Positions 27,150 to 38,575 of a stretch of 64,000 nt of DNA are shown here, piece after piece. Position 1 is the stretch's first letter. Each line of letters starts with the position of its first letter. Below the pieces are notes generated by a model. That model was not told the origin of the DNA and did not search any database. It worked only from the letters and a program-made list of their open reading frames with translations. This stretch comes from Prevotella sp. P5-92 (GTDB lineage Bacteria; Bacteroidota; Bacteroidia; Bacteroidales; Bacteroidaceae). The stretch lies in contig NZ_NPJG01000001.1 of NCBI RefSeq assembly GCF_002251245.1, forward strand, positions 96,484-160,483, in the 5' to 3' direction. The translations under genes and the position numbers were made by a program.

Positions 27150-27370
27150 ATCTGCAACTTTTTTCCATTGTTTCGGCTGCAAAGTTACAACTTTTTTCCC
27201 CTAAAATCCGCAACTAATATTGATGCCGACTAATTTTGCAGTTCGCTTCTCCATCTGACGATATTCTTGCCACTACAGACGTGATTATGCATGGGTCATG
27301 CCCAGCTTCCCCTTACCCCGTCAAGCATTACAGGGACTTTATGCTGCCGTTTACCCGCGAATTCGGTTTC

Positions 27371-27849
27371 TTAGCCATCAGTGAATGCAAAAGGGTTCTG
27401 ATATAATTTGTTGTCCGTGTAGATGTTCAGCTGATAGTGCCTTGCCGTCCTTATCCACTTGGCTGGCACGCTGATGAACTTGAATACGAAGGCTTTGATG
27501 CGGCTGGTTTTCTTTAGTCCGAACCTCTTCACGTCAAGCCTCGCCATGATGAATTTATAGAAGTTGCGTATGAGTGCTGTCAGCAGCAGGAACACAGTGT
27601 TTTCTGCCATGAAGGACTTTGGCAGCCTTGCCCATCCGAAGCCATTGTTCATGTCATCGAAGATGTGTTCTTTGCCGCCTCTGAGGTTATAGAACTCCAC
27701 AACCTCGCGCTTTGATAGCCGAACGACGTGCACCGAAGTCCCAGGACTTTGTCGATTACCGGACCCACAAAACGGGAAAAATGCTCCCTCACGTGAAATA
27801 TTCCTCCAAAAGGAGTGATTTTCTCAGATTTAATTTGTACCTTTGCCAC
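27371..27849 (-). pseudogene. IS1380 family transposase, internally deleted and frameshifted
   Basis: Two frames together give both ends of an IS1380-type transposase. The N-terminus (from 27849) reads MAKVQIKSEKITPFGGIF ... LGLRCTSFGYQ. After a frame change near 27715 the C-terminal part reads EVVEFYNLRGGKEHIFDD, GFGWARLPKSFM and IKAFVFKFISVPAKW. About 270 central residues, including most of the DDE catalytic core, are missing. The terminal inverted repeats could not be placed with confidence. It is inactive, and marks past IS activity at the right side of the island. Confidence 0.85.
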
Positions 27850-28035
27850 GTCATTGATGATTTTTGCTTGTCTTGATTTGCAGCGCTAAGGTAAGTGAAA
27901 AATCTGACATGGCAAAATCCTGAACTGCTCGGCTTTGCCGCTTGCCGCATGCAAGAACTTTTTGTTGTTCAGGCACTTATAAAAAAGTTAAACTGAAGTG
28001 CTGCGGAATTTAGGTATTAAATTATTATTGAAATT

Positions 28036-30096
28036 ATGAAAAAAAGATTTACTGCATGTTTGACAACGCTCATTCTTAGCGTGTTCTTCTCAATTTCAGC
28101 ATCTGCAGATGTTGTTAAGGTGGATGGGATTTACTATGACATTTCTGGAACAACCGCCACAGTAACGCAAGTCGGAGATTATTCAGGTGACATAGTGATT
28201 CCCGAATCTATTACTTTTGAGAATTCAAAATATTCTGTGACAAGTATTGGAGATGCGGCTTTCTTTGAATGCATTGACCTCACCTCCGTCACGATACCTA
28301 ATTCTGTGACAAGTATTGGAAGTGATGCTTTCTGGGGTTGCCGCAGCCTCACCTCCGTCACGATTCCTAATTCTGTGACAAGTATTGGAGATTGGGCTTT
28401 CTGGGGTTGCCGCAGCCTCACCTCAGTAACGATTCCTAATTCTGTGACAAGTATTGGAGATTTGGCTTTCTATGAATGCAGCAGCCTCACCTCCGTCACG
28501 ATACCTAATTCTGTGACAAGTATTGGAGATGGTACTTTATGGGGTTGCAGCGGCCTCACACATCCAATTATTGTTAATGATATGTTTGTCTTTTTACCAA
28601 CGGGATATGAAGGTCATTATTCTATACCTGAAAATATATCAACAATAATTGGAGGAGCTTTCTATGAATGCCGCAGCCTCACCTCCGTCACGATACCTAA
28701 TTCTGTGAAAAGTATTGGAAATGATGCTTTCTGGGGTTGCAGCAGCCTCACCTCCGTCACTATACCTAATTCTGTGACAAGTATTCGAGATGAAGCTTTC
28801 GCTAGTTGCAGCAGCCTCACCTCCGTCACGATACCTAATTCTGTGACAAGTATTGGAGATAATGCTTTCGAGGAATGCACCAGCCTCACCTCCGTCACGA
28901 TTCCTAATTCTGTGACAAGTATTGGAGATTATGCTTTCTTGGGTTGCAGCAGCCTCACCTCCGTCACGATTCCTAATTCCGTGACAAGTATTGGAGATGA
29001 GGCTTTCGCTTCTTGCAGCAGCCTCACCTCCGTCACGATTCCTAATTCTGTGACAAGTATTGGAGATTGGGCTTTCGCTTCTTGCAGCGGCCTCACTTCC
29101 GTCACGATTCCTAATTCCGTGACAAGTATTGGAGATGGGGCTTTCAGGGAATGCAGTGGCCTCACCTCAGTCACTATACCTAATTCTGTGACAAGTATTG
29201 GAGATGGTGCTTTCGAGTATTGCAGCGGCCTCACCTCCGTCACGATTCCTAATTCCGTGACAAGTATTGGAGGTTGGGCTTTCTTTAGTTGCAGCAGCCT
29301 CACCTCCGTCACAATACCTAATTCTGTGAAAAGTATTGGAAATGATGTTTTCAGCTATTGCAGCAGCCTCACACATCCAATTATTGTAAATGATATGTTT
29401 GTCTTTTTACCAACGGGATATGAAGGTCATTATTCTATACCTGAAAATATATCAACAATAATTGGAGGAGCTTTCTATGGATGCAGCAGCCTCACCTCCG
29501 TCACGATTCCTAATTCAGTGACAAGTATTGGAGCTTTGGCTTTCTATCGATGCAGCAGCCTCACCTCCGTCACGATTCCTAATTCGGTGACAAGTATTGG
29601 AGATTATGCTTTCTATGAATGCAGCGGCCTCATCTCCGTCACTATTCCTAATTCCGTGACAAGTATTGGAGATAGGGCTTTCGCTGAATGTAAATATATA
29701 GAAAACGTCTATTGTTACGCAGAGGAAGTTCCATCAACCGATTTTGATGCTTTCGATGATTCAAATATCGAAAATGCTACTCTTTACGTCCCTGCATCTG
29801 CAATCGAGGCTTATAAAACAACAGAGCCTTGGAGCGACTTTGGAACTATTAAAGCTATCGAAGTCGCCGATGGTGTTGAATCAGTGAAAGAGCGTGGCAT
29901 CGCCATCCAGTCGGCAGGAGGCTTCATCAACATCTCCGGTCTCGACACCAACGATACAGTCAGCTTCTATGCTCTTGACGGAAAGGCTCTCGGCACTGCA
30001 AAATCAATAGATGGCAACGTTTCGTTCTCTGCCAAGCAAGGCACCATCGTAGTAGCCAGGATTGGTAAGGAGAGTGTAAAAATAGCAGTGAAATAA
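28036..30096 (+). CDS. BspA-like leucine-rich repeat surface protein with T9SS-type tail
   Basis: A 686-residue secreted protein. Signal peptide 1-24. From about residue 60 to 560 it is built of 23-residue LRR_5 repeats of the TpLRR/BspA type, with 17 copies of VTIPNSV (pattern [21 protein letters not shown]). A roughly 36-residue non-repeat module ([13 protein letters not shown] ... [11 protein letters not shown]) occurs twice, near residues 175-210 and 447-482. Residues about 615-686 look like a type A sorting domain, so export by the PorU/PorV system is expected. BspA-type proteins bind host matrix, fibrinogen or other bacteria. It stands alone, next to the degraded island, and ends before a strong terminator. 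Confidence 0.92.
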   Translation: MKKRFTACLTTLILSVFFSISASADVVKVDGIYYDISGTTATVTQVGDYSGDIVIPESITFENSKYSVTSIGDAAFFECIDLTSVTIPNSVTSIGSDAFWGCRSLTSVTIPNSVTSIGDWAFWGCRSLTSVTIPNSVTSIGDLAFYECSSLTSVTIPNSVTSIGDGTLWGCSGLTHPIIVNDMFVFLPTGYEGHYSIPENISTIIGGAFYECRSLTSVTIPNSVKSIGNDAFWGCSSLTSVTIPNSVTSIRDEAFASCSSLTSVTIPNSVTSIGDNAFEECTSLTSVTIPNSVTSIGDYAFLGCSSLTSVTIPNSVTSIGDEAFASCSSLTSVTIPNSVTSIGDWAFASCSGLTSVTIPNSVTSIGDGAFRECSGLTSVTIPNSVTSIGDGAFEYCSGLTSVTIPNSVTSIGGWAFFSCSSLTSVTIPNSVKSIGNDVFSYCSSLTHPIIVNDMFVFLPTGYEGHYSIPENISTIIGGAFYGCSSLTSVTIPNSVTSIGALAFYRCSSLTSVTIPNSVTSIGDYAFYECSGLISVTIPNSVTSIGDRAFAECKYIENVYCYAEEVPSTDFDAFDDSNIENATLYVPASAIEAYKTTEPWSDFGTIKAIEVADGVESVKERGIAIQSAGGFINISGLDTNDTVSFYALDGKALGTAKSIDGNVSFSAKQGTIVVARIGKESVKIAVK

Positions 30097-30128
30097 CATA
30101 TCTGACAAGAATCAATTACATACAGAGA

Positions 30129-30172
30129 AGACCACCATCCGCACCTCTTAAAAGGAATTCGGATGGTGGTCT
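30129..30172. terminator. hairpin terminator after the BspA-like gene
   Basis: Perfect 13-bp stem (30129-30141 with 30160-30172), 32 bp after the stop codon. It may also serve the convergent guaA. Confidence 0.75.
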
Positions 30173-30255
30173 AACTATATGGGTATATGTCTGTTATGCA
30201 CTGTGCTTACCGATGCTTATCATACAGACGGCCATCGTGCAAAAGACACTCTTTT

Positions 30256-31863
30256 TTATTCCCACTCGATTGTCGAAGGTGGTTTTGAGGAGATGTCGTA
30301 GCAGACGCGGTTGACGCCTTTTACTTTGTTGATAATCTCGTTAGACACCTTTGCCATGAAGTCGTAAGGGAGATGGGCCCAGTCGGCAGTCATGGCGTCG
30401 GTAGAGGTGACGGCACGCAGGGCAACGGGATGCTCGTAGGTACGCTCGTCGCCCATGACTCCAACGCTACGCACTGTAGAAAGCAGCACGGTGCCAGCCT
30501 GCCATATCTGGTCGTAGAGGCTTACCTCAATCTCTCCGTCGGTCATTGTCGCCGGCACTCCTGCAGCCAATACCTTACGCGCTTCCTCTCCGCTGAGACG
30601 CACCTTATAGTCGCGTAGGCCGCGGATGTAGATGTCGTCGGCATCTTGGAGAATGCGTACCTTCTCAGGAGTGATGTCGCCAAGGATGCGGACAGCGAGA
30701 CCAGGACCGGGGAAGGGATGGCGAGTGATGAGATGTTCGGGCATGCCGAGCTGACGTCCCACACGACGCACCTCGTCCTTAAAGAGCCACTTCAGCGGTT
30801 CGCAGAGCTGCAGATGCATCTCCTTTGGCAGTCCGCCCACGTTATGATGGCTCTTGATAACCTTTCCGGTGATGTTAAGACTCTCTATGCGGTCGGGATA
30901 GATGGTGCCCTGTGCGAGCCATTTTGCACCTGTTATTTTCTTTGCCTCGGCGTTAAACACCTCCACGAAGTCGCGGCCGATGATCTTTCGTTTCTGCTCA
31001 GGGTCGGTCACACCGGCAAGGTCGGCGAAGAACTTCTCGCTGGCATCCACACCGATGACGTTAAGTCCGAGACACTCATAGTCGTGCATCACGTCGCGGA
31101 ACTCGTTTTTTCGGAGCATTCCGTGATCGACAAAGATGCAGGTGAGGTTTTTGCCAATGGCACGATTGAGGAGCACGGCAGCCACCGACGAGTCAACGCC
31201 TCCTGACAGTCCGAGGATGACGCGGTCGTCACCCACTTGCTCTTTCAGTTCAGCCACAGTGGTATCGACAAACGATGCCGCGCTCCACGCCTGTTTTGAT
31301 CCGCAGATGTCCACCACGAAGTTTTTCAGCAGCAGTGATCCCTGCACGCTGTGGAACACCTCAGGATGGAACTGCACAGCCCAGACGTCCTTGCCGTTGG
31401 TATATCCGGCATATTTCACGTCTCGCGTAGAAGCGATACACTCAAATCCGTCAGGTATGGCGGTGATGGTGTCGCCATGGCTCATCCACACCTGCGAGTT
31501 CTGTTCGAAGCCCTTAAAGAGTGGATTGGCGGTATCAACTGTCTCAAGATGCGCACGTCCGTACTCTCTCGAATCAGCCTTCTCCACCTTTCCTCCCAGT
31601 GTGTGCGACATGAACTGCGCTCCGTAGCATATGCCCAATACCGGCAGTCGGCCCATGAAGTCGCCAAGGTCAACCTTAAACGCCTCTGGGTCGTGCACCG
31701 AATACGGCGAGCCGCTGAGGATGACTCCGATGACAGAGGGGTCGTCCTTCGGGAACTTGTTGTAGGGAAGAATCTCGCAGAAGGTGTCGAGCTCACGGAC
31801 GCGTCGTCCTATAAGTTGGGTCGTCTGCGACCCGAAGTCGAGGATGATAATCTTCTGTTCCAT
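30256..31863 (-). CDS. guaA: GMP synthase (glutamine-hydrolysing)
   Basis: A 535-residue cytoplasmic enzyme that converts XMP to GMP with glutamine and ATP. N-terminal class I amidotransferase: [20 protein letters not shown], nucleophile in GICYGAQ, and FHPEVFHS with the catalytic histidine. Then the ATP-pyrophosphatase P-loop [11 protein letters not shown], and the C-terminal dimerisation domain ([16 protein letters not shown], ending [10 protein letters not shown]). It lies 13 bp after the MurU-like gene on the same strand, so all three genes from 34143 to 30256 may be cotranscribed. Confidence 0.97.
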   Translation of the reverse strand: MEQKIIILDFGSQTTQLIGRRVRELDTFCEILPYNKFPKDDPSVIGVILSGSPYSVHDPEAFKVDLGDFMGRLPVLGICYGAQFMSHTLGGKVEKADSREYGRAHLETVDTANPLFKGFEQNSQVWMSHGDTITAIPDGFECIASTRDVKYAGYTNGKDVWAVQFHPEVFHSVQGSLLLKNFVVDICGSKQAWSAASFVDTTVAELKEQVGDDRVILGLSGGVDSSVAAVLLNRAIGKNLTCIFVDHGMLRKNEFRDVMHDYECLGLNVIGVDASEKFFADLAGVTDPEQKRKIIGRDFVEVFNAEAKKITGAKWLAQGTIYPDRIESLNITGKVIKSHHNVGGLPKEMHLQLCEPLKWLFKDEVRRVGRQLGMPEHLITRHPFPGPGLAVRILGDITPEKVRILQDADDIYIRGLRDYKVRLSGEEARKVLAAGVPATMTDGEIEVSLYDQIWQAGTVLLSTVRSVGVMGDERTYEHPVALRAVTSTDAMTADWAHLPYDFMAKVSNEIINKVKGVNRVCYDISSKPPSTIEWE

Positions 31864-31876
31864 TTTTCTTTCTTAA

Positions 31877-32617
31877 TTATTTGTTGTTAATGAATTTTTC
31901 TGCTTTGTCAAGACTGTCGAGTTTTCCCACGTCGAGCAGTCTGAGGTCGGTTTTTACGATGCCTCTCACCTTGGCATTGCTGCAAGCTGACAGATAGAAG
32001 TCGATGATGCCAAACGTCTCCTGCCATCCTTCCATGGCTGCAAACAGCCGTGGCGAGAAGACGTGGATGCCTGAGAAGGCGAATCGTTTGAGGGTGGACG
32101 TGAGGGGGTTGAAATTGTCGGGAAGCGGTCCTTTTGTTTCTCCCGTCTTGATATTCACCCATCCAGTGAGCTGCATAGCATCGTCGAACACGAGGTATCT
32201 TGACGTGTCTCGTTGGCTTACGAGCAGTGTGGCATCGTCATCTTTTGCCTTTTCATATAGGAGTGCGAGATCCACATTGCTCAGGATATCCACGTTATGT
32301 ATGAGGATTGGCTCATCGGGAGAGAACAGCTGTTGTGCTTTTTTTATTCCTCCACCTGTGTCGAGCAGCGTCCGTGTCTCGTCGCTTATCCTTATGTCGA
32401 GTCCGAAATTATGATTTCTGTTGAGATAGTCGGTTATCTGCTGTGCAAAATGATGGACGTTGACCACCACCCGTTCGAATCCCGCTTCCTTGAGTTTCTG
32501 GATCACATGCCAGAGGAGCGGTTTTCCGTCCACCTCCACCAGCGCTTTAGGCATGGTGTCGGTGAGTGGACGTAGTCTTGTGCCGAGTCCAGCGGCAAAT
32601 ATCATAGCTTGTCTCAT
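31877..32617 (-). CDS. MurU-like sugar-1-phosphate nucleotidyltransferase
   Basis: A 246-residue nucleotidyltransferase. N-terminal signature AAGLGTRLRPLTDTMPKALVEVDGKPLL (residues 8-35), and DTGGGIKKAQ and HNVDILSNVD for nucleotide and metal binding. Length and motif spacing fit MurNAc-1-phosphate uridylyltransferase (MurU) and related mannose-1-phosphate guanylyltransferases. Its ATG overlaps the stop of the upstream kinase/RapZ gene by 4 bp, indicating tight coupling. In the AmgK-MurU salvage route, an APH-fold kinase makes MurNAc-1-P and MurU makes UDP-MurNAc; this gene pair has that arrangement. Substrate is inferred. Confidence 0.8.
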   Translation of the reverse strand: MRQAMIFAAGLGTRLRPLTDTMPKALVEVDGKPLLWHVIQKLKEAGFERVVVNVHHFAQQITDYLNRNHNFGLDIRISDETRTLLDTGGGIKKAQQLFSPDEPILIHNVDILSNVDLALLYEKAKDDDATLLVSQRDTSRYLVFDDAMQLTGWVNIKTGETKGPLPDNFNPLTSTLKRFAFSGIHVFSPRLFAAMEGWQETFGIIDFYLSACSNAKVRGIVKTDLRLLDVGKLDSLDKAEKFINNK

Positions 32618-34143
32618 TTCATCGTCTGTGTAATGTTTTGTTCCCTGTGTACCACTCTCACCTCAATGCCATATTTCCGGTGCAAGTGTTCTGCAAGATG
32701 CTGCGCGCTATATACGCTTCGGTGTTGTCCTCCCGTGCATCCGAAGCAGAACATGAGCGAAGTGAACCCTCGTTGCATGTATCTCTCTACATGAGCGTCG
32801 GCGAGCTTATATACGCTGTCGAGGAAGGTGAGTATCTCGCCGTCGTCCTCAAGGAATCGTATCACGGGTTCGTCGAGTCCCGTGAGCTGTTTGTACGGCT
32901 CATATCGTCCGGGGTTGTGTGTGCTTCTGCAATCGAAAACATATCCACCACCGTTTTCTGTCTCGTCCTCAGGTATTCCCTTTCTGTAGGAAAAGCTATA
33001 GACGCGAACCACGAGCGGCCCCTTGCCGTCGTATTTGGAGAATGTGGCAGGTCCGTCTTGCGGATGAGCCTTATACACATTATTCTCAGTTACCTTATAT
33101 CCGTCGGCGCGGTTGGCGGCAGGCTGTTCGATGCGTGCAAACTGCGGCATCTCGACGAGCTGACCGAGCACGTCTATGAGGTAAGGATATGGGAAGTTGT
33201 TCTGTCTGATGAGTTCCCTGAGGTTTTGTATTGCTGGTGGAATAGAGTCGATGAAGTGTTTTTTCTTCTCGTAATATCCTCTGAATCCATAAGCTCCGAG
33301 CACCTGTAGCGTGCGGAAGAGCACGAAGAGGCTCAGTCGCTCGACAAAATGTCGTGCCGAGGGCACCTCGGTATAGTTTTTCAGGGAGTTATAGTATTCA
33401 TATACCAGTTCGCGTCTCAGTTTGTTTGGGTATTTAGCCGATGCTTGCCACAAGAATGAAGCGAGGTCGTAGTAGAATGGTCCCTTACGTCCTCCCTGAA
33501 AGTCGATGAAGAGCGGATTCCCGTCGTTGTCGAGCATCACGTTTCTGGCCTGGAAGTCGCGGTACATGAAGCTCTCTGATTTCTCTGAGGTGAGGTCTTT
33601 GGCGAGGAGATGGAAGTTTGCCTCCAGTTTCAGTTCGTGGAAGTCGAGCCCTGTAGGTTTCAGGAAGCAGTATTTGAAATAGTTCAGGTCGAAGAGCACG
33701 CTATTGGTGTCAAACTCTGGTTGCGGGTAGCAGTTGTCGAAGTCGAGTCCCCGTGCTCCCCTTATCTGTATGTTTGGCAATTCGCGAATGGTTCTGACGA
33801 GCAGTTGCTTCTCGCTTAAAGTGTATCTTCCTCCAGCGTCGCGTCCTCCTGCGATGGCGTCGAAGAGCGAAGTCTCTCCGAGGTCGGTCTGCAGGTAGCA
33901 CATCTCGTCGTCGGTTACTGCTAACACCTTTGGCACTGGCAGTTTTCGTGCTGAGAAATGGTTGCTGAGATATATGAAGGCATGGTTTTCGTCGCGACTG
34001 GTTCCCACGACACCCACCACGGTCGTCCCGTCGTCAGCCGTGATACGATAGTATTCACGGTTGCTTCCGGCTCCCTGCATCCTTGTCACGTTTTTGGGTC
34101 CTTTTCCGGCCCATTTTCTATATATTTCTATAAGTCTTTCCAT
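32614..34143 (-). CDS. APH-fold sugar kinase fused to RapZ C-terminal domain
   Basis: A 509-residue two-domain protein. Residues about 1-330 are an aminoglycoside-phosphotransferase-fold kinase like AmgK: YRDFQARNVML (about 193-203, Brenner-type catalytic Asp and Asn), then FIDFQGGRKGPFYYDLASFLW (metal-binding Asp). Residues about 375-505 match the RapZ C-terminal domain: VRVYSFSYRKG, FDCRSTHNPGR and FCFGCTGGQHRSV (about 465-477). RapZ in enterobacteria binds GlcN6P and small RNAs to control GlmS, but its N-terminal P-loop kinase domain is replaced here. It is translationally coupled to the MurU-like gene. A role in cell-wall amino-sugar salvage with built-in sensing is inferred. Confidence 0.85.
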   Translation of the reverse strand: MERLIEIYRKWAGKGPKNVTRMQGAGSNREYYRITADDGTTVVGVVGTSRDENHAFIYLSNHFSARKLPVPKVLAVTDDEMCYLQTDLGETSLFDAIAGGRDAGGRYTLSEKQLLVRTIRELPNIQIRGARGLDFDNCYPQPEFDTNSVLFDLNYFKYCFLKPTGLDFHELKLEANFHLLAKDLTSEKSESFMYRDFQARNVMLDNDGNPLFIDFQGGRKGPFYYDLASFLWQASAKYPNKLRRELVYEYYNSLKNYTEVPSARHFVERLSLFVLFRTLQVLGAYGFRGYYEKKKHFIDSIPPAIQNLRELIRQNNFPYPYLIDVLGQLVEMPQFARIEQPAANRADGYKVTENNVYKAHPQDGPATFSKYDGKGPLVVRVYSFSYRKGIPEDETENGGGYVFDCRSTHNPGRYEPYKQLTGLDEPVIRFLEDDGEILTFLDSVYKLADAHVERYMQRGFTSLMFCFGCTGGQHRSVYSAQHLAEHLHRKYGIEVRVVHREQNITQTMK

Positions 34144-34164
34144 CAGTGAGAATCTTTCAGGCGG

Positions 34165-34196
34165 CGAAGTTACACAATATTTTCGTAATTACCAAA
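34165..34196 (-). promoter_or_regulatory. promoter of the kinase-RapZ/MurU-like/guaA unit
   Basis: Minus strand TTTG (34193-34196), 20-bp spacer, TAACTTCG (34165-34172; one mismatch), 22 bp before the ATG. Confidence 0.6.
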
Positions 34197-34227
34197 CATT
34201 TCCTCCACTTTTCACACTTTCCTTATA

Positions 34228-34368
34228 AAACAAAGAAAATCGGCTGCCTCCCGACAGCCGATTCCCAAAAAACAAACTACTTAAAAACTAATCTACTAAA
34301 ACAAATCAAAAATTTTTATCAATGTGTTGAATCATTTTTATGAATGATAACGTATTCTGAATGTCTTT
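34228..34368 (-). ncRNA. candidate small RNA between groEL and the kinase-RapZ gene
   Basis: A minus-strand promoter (TAACTTTG at 34375-34382, with ATTG at 34403-34406 and a 20-bp spacer) has no ORF behind it. About 105 nt further on lies an intrinsic terminator (stem 34238-34246 with 34255-34263, then a U-rich tail on the minus strand). The implied transcript is about 140 nt and A/U-rich. No match to a known RNA is claimed. Alternatively the hairpin is the groEL terminator and the promoter feeds the downstream operon. Confidence 0.4.
34238..34263 (-). terminator. intrinsic terminator (minus strand)
   Basis: 9-bp stem AATCGGCTG/CAGCCGATT with an 8-nt loop. The minus-strand transcript continues UUUCUUUGUUUU. 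It ends either the candidate small RNA or the groESL transcript. Confidence 0.7.
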
Positions 34369-34485
34369 AGGCTGCAAAGTTAGGCATTTCTGTCCTATTT
34401 GCCAATACGATAGCACGTATTTTGTCTCTTTTTTAACAAAATTATAACAAATTAGCACAGAAACGCCCCTTTTGCAATGTCTGAA

Positions 34486-36147
<1,662 letters not shown>

Positions 36148-36161
36148 CTATGTCTTTCCTC

Positions 36162-36431
36162 CTATCCAATCACAGCGAGCACGTCGCTCTGACGCATCAT
36201 CAGATATTTCGTGCCTTCATATTCGAGTTCGGTGCCTGAGTATTTTCCATAGAGCACCTCGTCGCCTTCTTTCAGGAACATCTCCTCGTCCTTGGTTCCG
36301 TTGCCTGTAGCAACGACTTTGCCGTGCAATGGTTTCTCTTTTGCAGTGTCTGGAATGATGATGCTACCTACCTTTTCTTCTGCTGGTGCAGGGAGTACCA
36401 GTACTCTGTCTCCTAATGGTTTGATGTTCAT
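36162..36431 (-). CDS. groES: co-chaperonin GroES (Hsp10)
   Basis: An 89-residue protein with family signature [30 protein letters not shown] at the N-terminus and [34 protein letters not shown] at the C-terminus. It caps the GroEL ring. First gene of the groES-groEL operon. The upstream 361 bp (36432-36792) is shared with the divergent sppA; I could not assign a confident -7/-33 pair for groES. Confidence 0.98.
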   Translation of the reverse strand: MNIKPLGDRVLVLPAPAEEKVGSIIIPDTAKEKPLHGKVVATGNGTKDEEMFLKEGDEVLYGKYSGTELEYEGTKYLMMRQSDVLAVIG

Positions 36432-36615
36432 AATGCTTTTTTATTTTTAATATGTTATACAATCGTGTTTCTCGCCGGCCCCGTGGCGTGTCGCGTGGCA
36501 GCCGGTCTTCGTCAAGGCACACTGCCAAAACCGTGCCAAAATCGCCATTATGACAAAATGTCAGTGCCCGTTTTAGTGTTTTTTCTCTTTTTCTGCCATT
36601 TTATCCCTCTTTTTC

Positions 36616-36646
36616 ATTGCAATAAGAAAAAAAAACCTTACCTTTG
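36616..36646 (+). promoter_or_regulatory. promoter of sppA-lpxK
   Basis: ATTG (36616-36619), 19-bp spacer, TACCTTTG (36639-36646), giving a leader of about 140 nt. The leader contains two imperfect direct repeats beginning GCCACATTAT (36646-36671 and 36690-36715). Confidence 0.6.
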
Positions 36647-36792
36647 CCACATTATTTAATTTAAGAAGCCAGATTATTCAATGCGTGGTGCCACATTATA
36701 TAATATATGGAGCCACTATTTGAACTGCGACGCGCCATTTTCCTCAGATGCGTGAAGCAATAACGACGACATACAACAAAAAAGAATAAGAG

Positions 36793-38568
36793 ATGAAAGA
36801 TTTTCTAAAGTACACCTTTGCGACAGTCACCGGAATGGTGCTCTTCGCTATCCTTATCGGCATCATCTCGGTGATATCCGTGATGGGCATGATAGCCTCG
36901 CAGGAGGCGACAACAGTGGTAAAAGACAACTCAGTCATGGTTCTCAATCTCTCCGGCTCGCTTGAAGAGAGGGCTGACGACAACCCCTTCGCGCAGATGG
37001 TTGGTTCGGTGGCGGAGACTAACGGTCTCGACGAAATCCTCTATGCCATAAAGCGCGCCAAAGAGGAGAAAGAGGTTAAGGGAATATATATCGAAGCGGG
37101 ACTCTTCGACGCCGACGCGCCCGCATCGTGCCAGGCCATTCGCAAGGCACTCGCCGACTTCAAGAAGAGCGGCAAATGGATAGTAGCTTACGGCGAACAG
37201 TACACGCAGCAGGCTTACTACATCTGCTCGGTGGCCGACGAGATTGCCATCAACCCCTCTGGACTCATCGACTGGCACGGCCTCGCCGCACAGCCCATGT
37301 TCCTCAAGGATCTCCTGGCAAAAGTGGGCGTGAAGATGCAGATAGTGAAGGTGGGGAAGTTCAAGAGTGCCACCGAGGCATATAGCGAGGACCACATGAG
37401 CGACGCCAACCGCGAACAGGTCACCGCCTATATCACCGGTGTGTGGAACACCATGGTGGGCGACGTGGCTGCAAGCAGAAAGCTGCCCGTGGCACAGCTC
37501 AACGCCTATGCCGACAGCCTCATCACCTTCGCAAAGGCAGAGGACTACGTGCGCCATCATCTCGTTGACAAGATCGCTTATACCGACGAGGTAAAGGCTT
37601 CGGTAAAGCAACGCCTTGGCATCGGCGATGACGACGTCATCAACCAGATGTCGGTGACCGACATGAACAACCTGCCCGAAAAGATCAACCGCTCTGACAA
37701 CGAGATAGCCATCTACTACGCATACGGCGAGATCGTCAACACCGCCGACGGACAGACCTCGGCAGCCATCTGTGGCGACGTGGTGACGAAAGACCTCGAA
37801 GAGCTGATGAAAGACGACGACGTAAAGGCTGTCGTGCTGCGCGTCAACTCGCCCGGTGGCAGCGCCTATGCCTCCGAACAGATATGGAACGCCGTGAAGA
37901 AGATGCGCACCAAGAAGCCCGTAGTGGTGTCGATGGGCGGATATGCAGCTTCTGGCGGATACTACATCAGCTGCGGTGCCGACTATATCTTCGCCGAGCC
38001 CACCACGCTAACGGGCAGCATTGGCATCTTCGGCATGTTCCCTGACTTCAGCCAACTCGCAACAGAGAAACTCGGCGTGAAGTTCGACGTGGTGAAGACC
38101 AACCGCTTCAGCGACTTCGGCTCCGTGGCACGTCCGTTCAATGCCGAGGAGCTTGCCCACCTGCAGAAATATATCGGCAACGGCTACGACCTCTTCCTCA
38201 GCAGAGTGGCAGAAGGACGTAAGATGAAGACCGCCGACGTAAACGAGATAGCACAGGGACGCGTATGGCTTGGCAAGGACGCGCTGAAGATAAAGCTGAT
38301 TGACGACCTTGGAGGTCTCGACAAAGCAGTGGCAAAGGCAGCCGAACTGGCTAAGGTGAAAGACGACTATGACACCGCCACCTATCCCGCTGCACCCAAC
38401 TTCATCGACCAGATGCTCTCAAGCCTTGAAGGCGACAACGGCAACTTCCTCGACGAACAGTTGAAAGCATCGCTCGGCGATTATTACACACCCTTGATGA
38501 TGCTGAAACGTGTAGAACAGCAATATCCAGTACAGGCACGCATGCCTTACCACCTTGTAATACGCTAA
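36793..38568 (+). CDS. sppA: signal peptide peptidase SppA, 67 kDa type
   Basis: A 591-residue S49 protease with tandem domains and an N-terminal TM anchor (about residues 8-33). The catalytic lysine lies in the N-terminal domain (Lys191 in FKSATE) and the serine in the C-terminal domain (Ser387 in YAASGGYYISCGAD), the E. coli SppA arrangement. LRVNSPGGSAYASE precedes the serine. It degrades signal peptides left in the inner membrane after secretion. It is 7 bp upstream of lpxK and cotranscribed. Confidence 0.94.
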   Translation: MKDFLKYTFATVTGMVLFAILIGIISVISVMGMIASQEATTVVKDNSVMVLNLSGSLEERADDNPFAQMVGSVAETNGLDEILYAIKRAKEEKEVKGIYIEAGLFDADAPASCQAIRKALADFKKSGKWIVAYGEQYTQQAYYICSVADEIAINPSGLIDWHGLAAQPMFLKDLLAKVGVKMQIVKVGKFKSATEAYSEDHMSDANREQVTAYITGVWNTMVGDVAASRKLPVAQLNAYADSLITFAKAEDYVRHHLVDKIAYTDEVKASVKQRLGIGDDDVINQMSVTDMNNLPEKINRSDNEIAIYYAYGEIVNTADGQTSAAICGDVVTKDLEELMKDDDVKAVVLRVNSPGGSAYASEQIWNAVKKMRTKKPVVVSMGGYAASGGYYISCGADYIFAEPTTLTGSIGIFGMFPDFSQLATEKLGVKFDVVKTNRFSDFGSVARPFNAEELAHLQKYIGNGYDLFLSRVAEGRKMKTADVNEIAQGRVWLGKDALKIKLIDDLGGLDKAVAKAAELAKVKDDYDTATYPAAPNFIDQMLSSLEGDNGNFLDEQLKASLGDYYTPLMMLKRVEQQYPVQARMPYHLVIR

Positions 38569-38575
38569 GACGACG

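Noticed and set aside
28179..29376. Long minus-strand ORFs antisense to the BspA-like gene with repeats of their own
   Set aside because: They arise because the 69-bp coding repeat leaves the antisense frames open. The plus-strand protein has a signal peptide, LRR pattern and sorting tail; the antisense products have none of these.
36432..36480. CIRCE element upstream of groES
   Set aside because: No inverted repeat matching TTAGCACTC-N9-GAGTGCTAA could be found.
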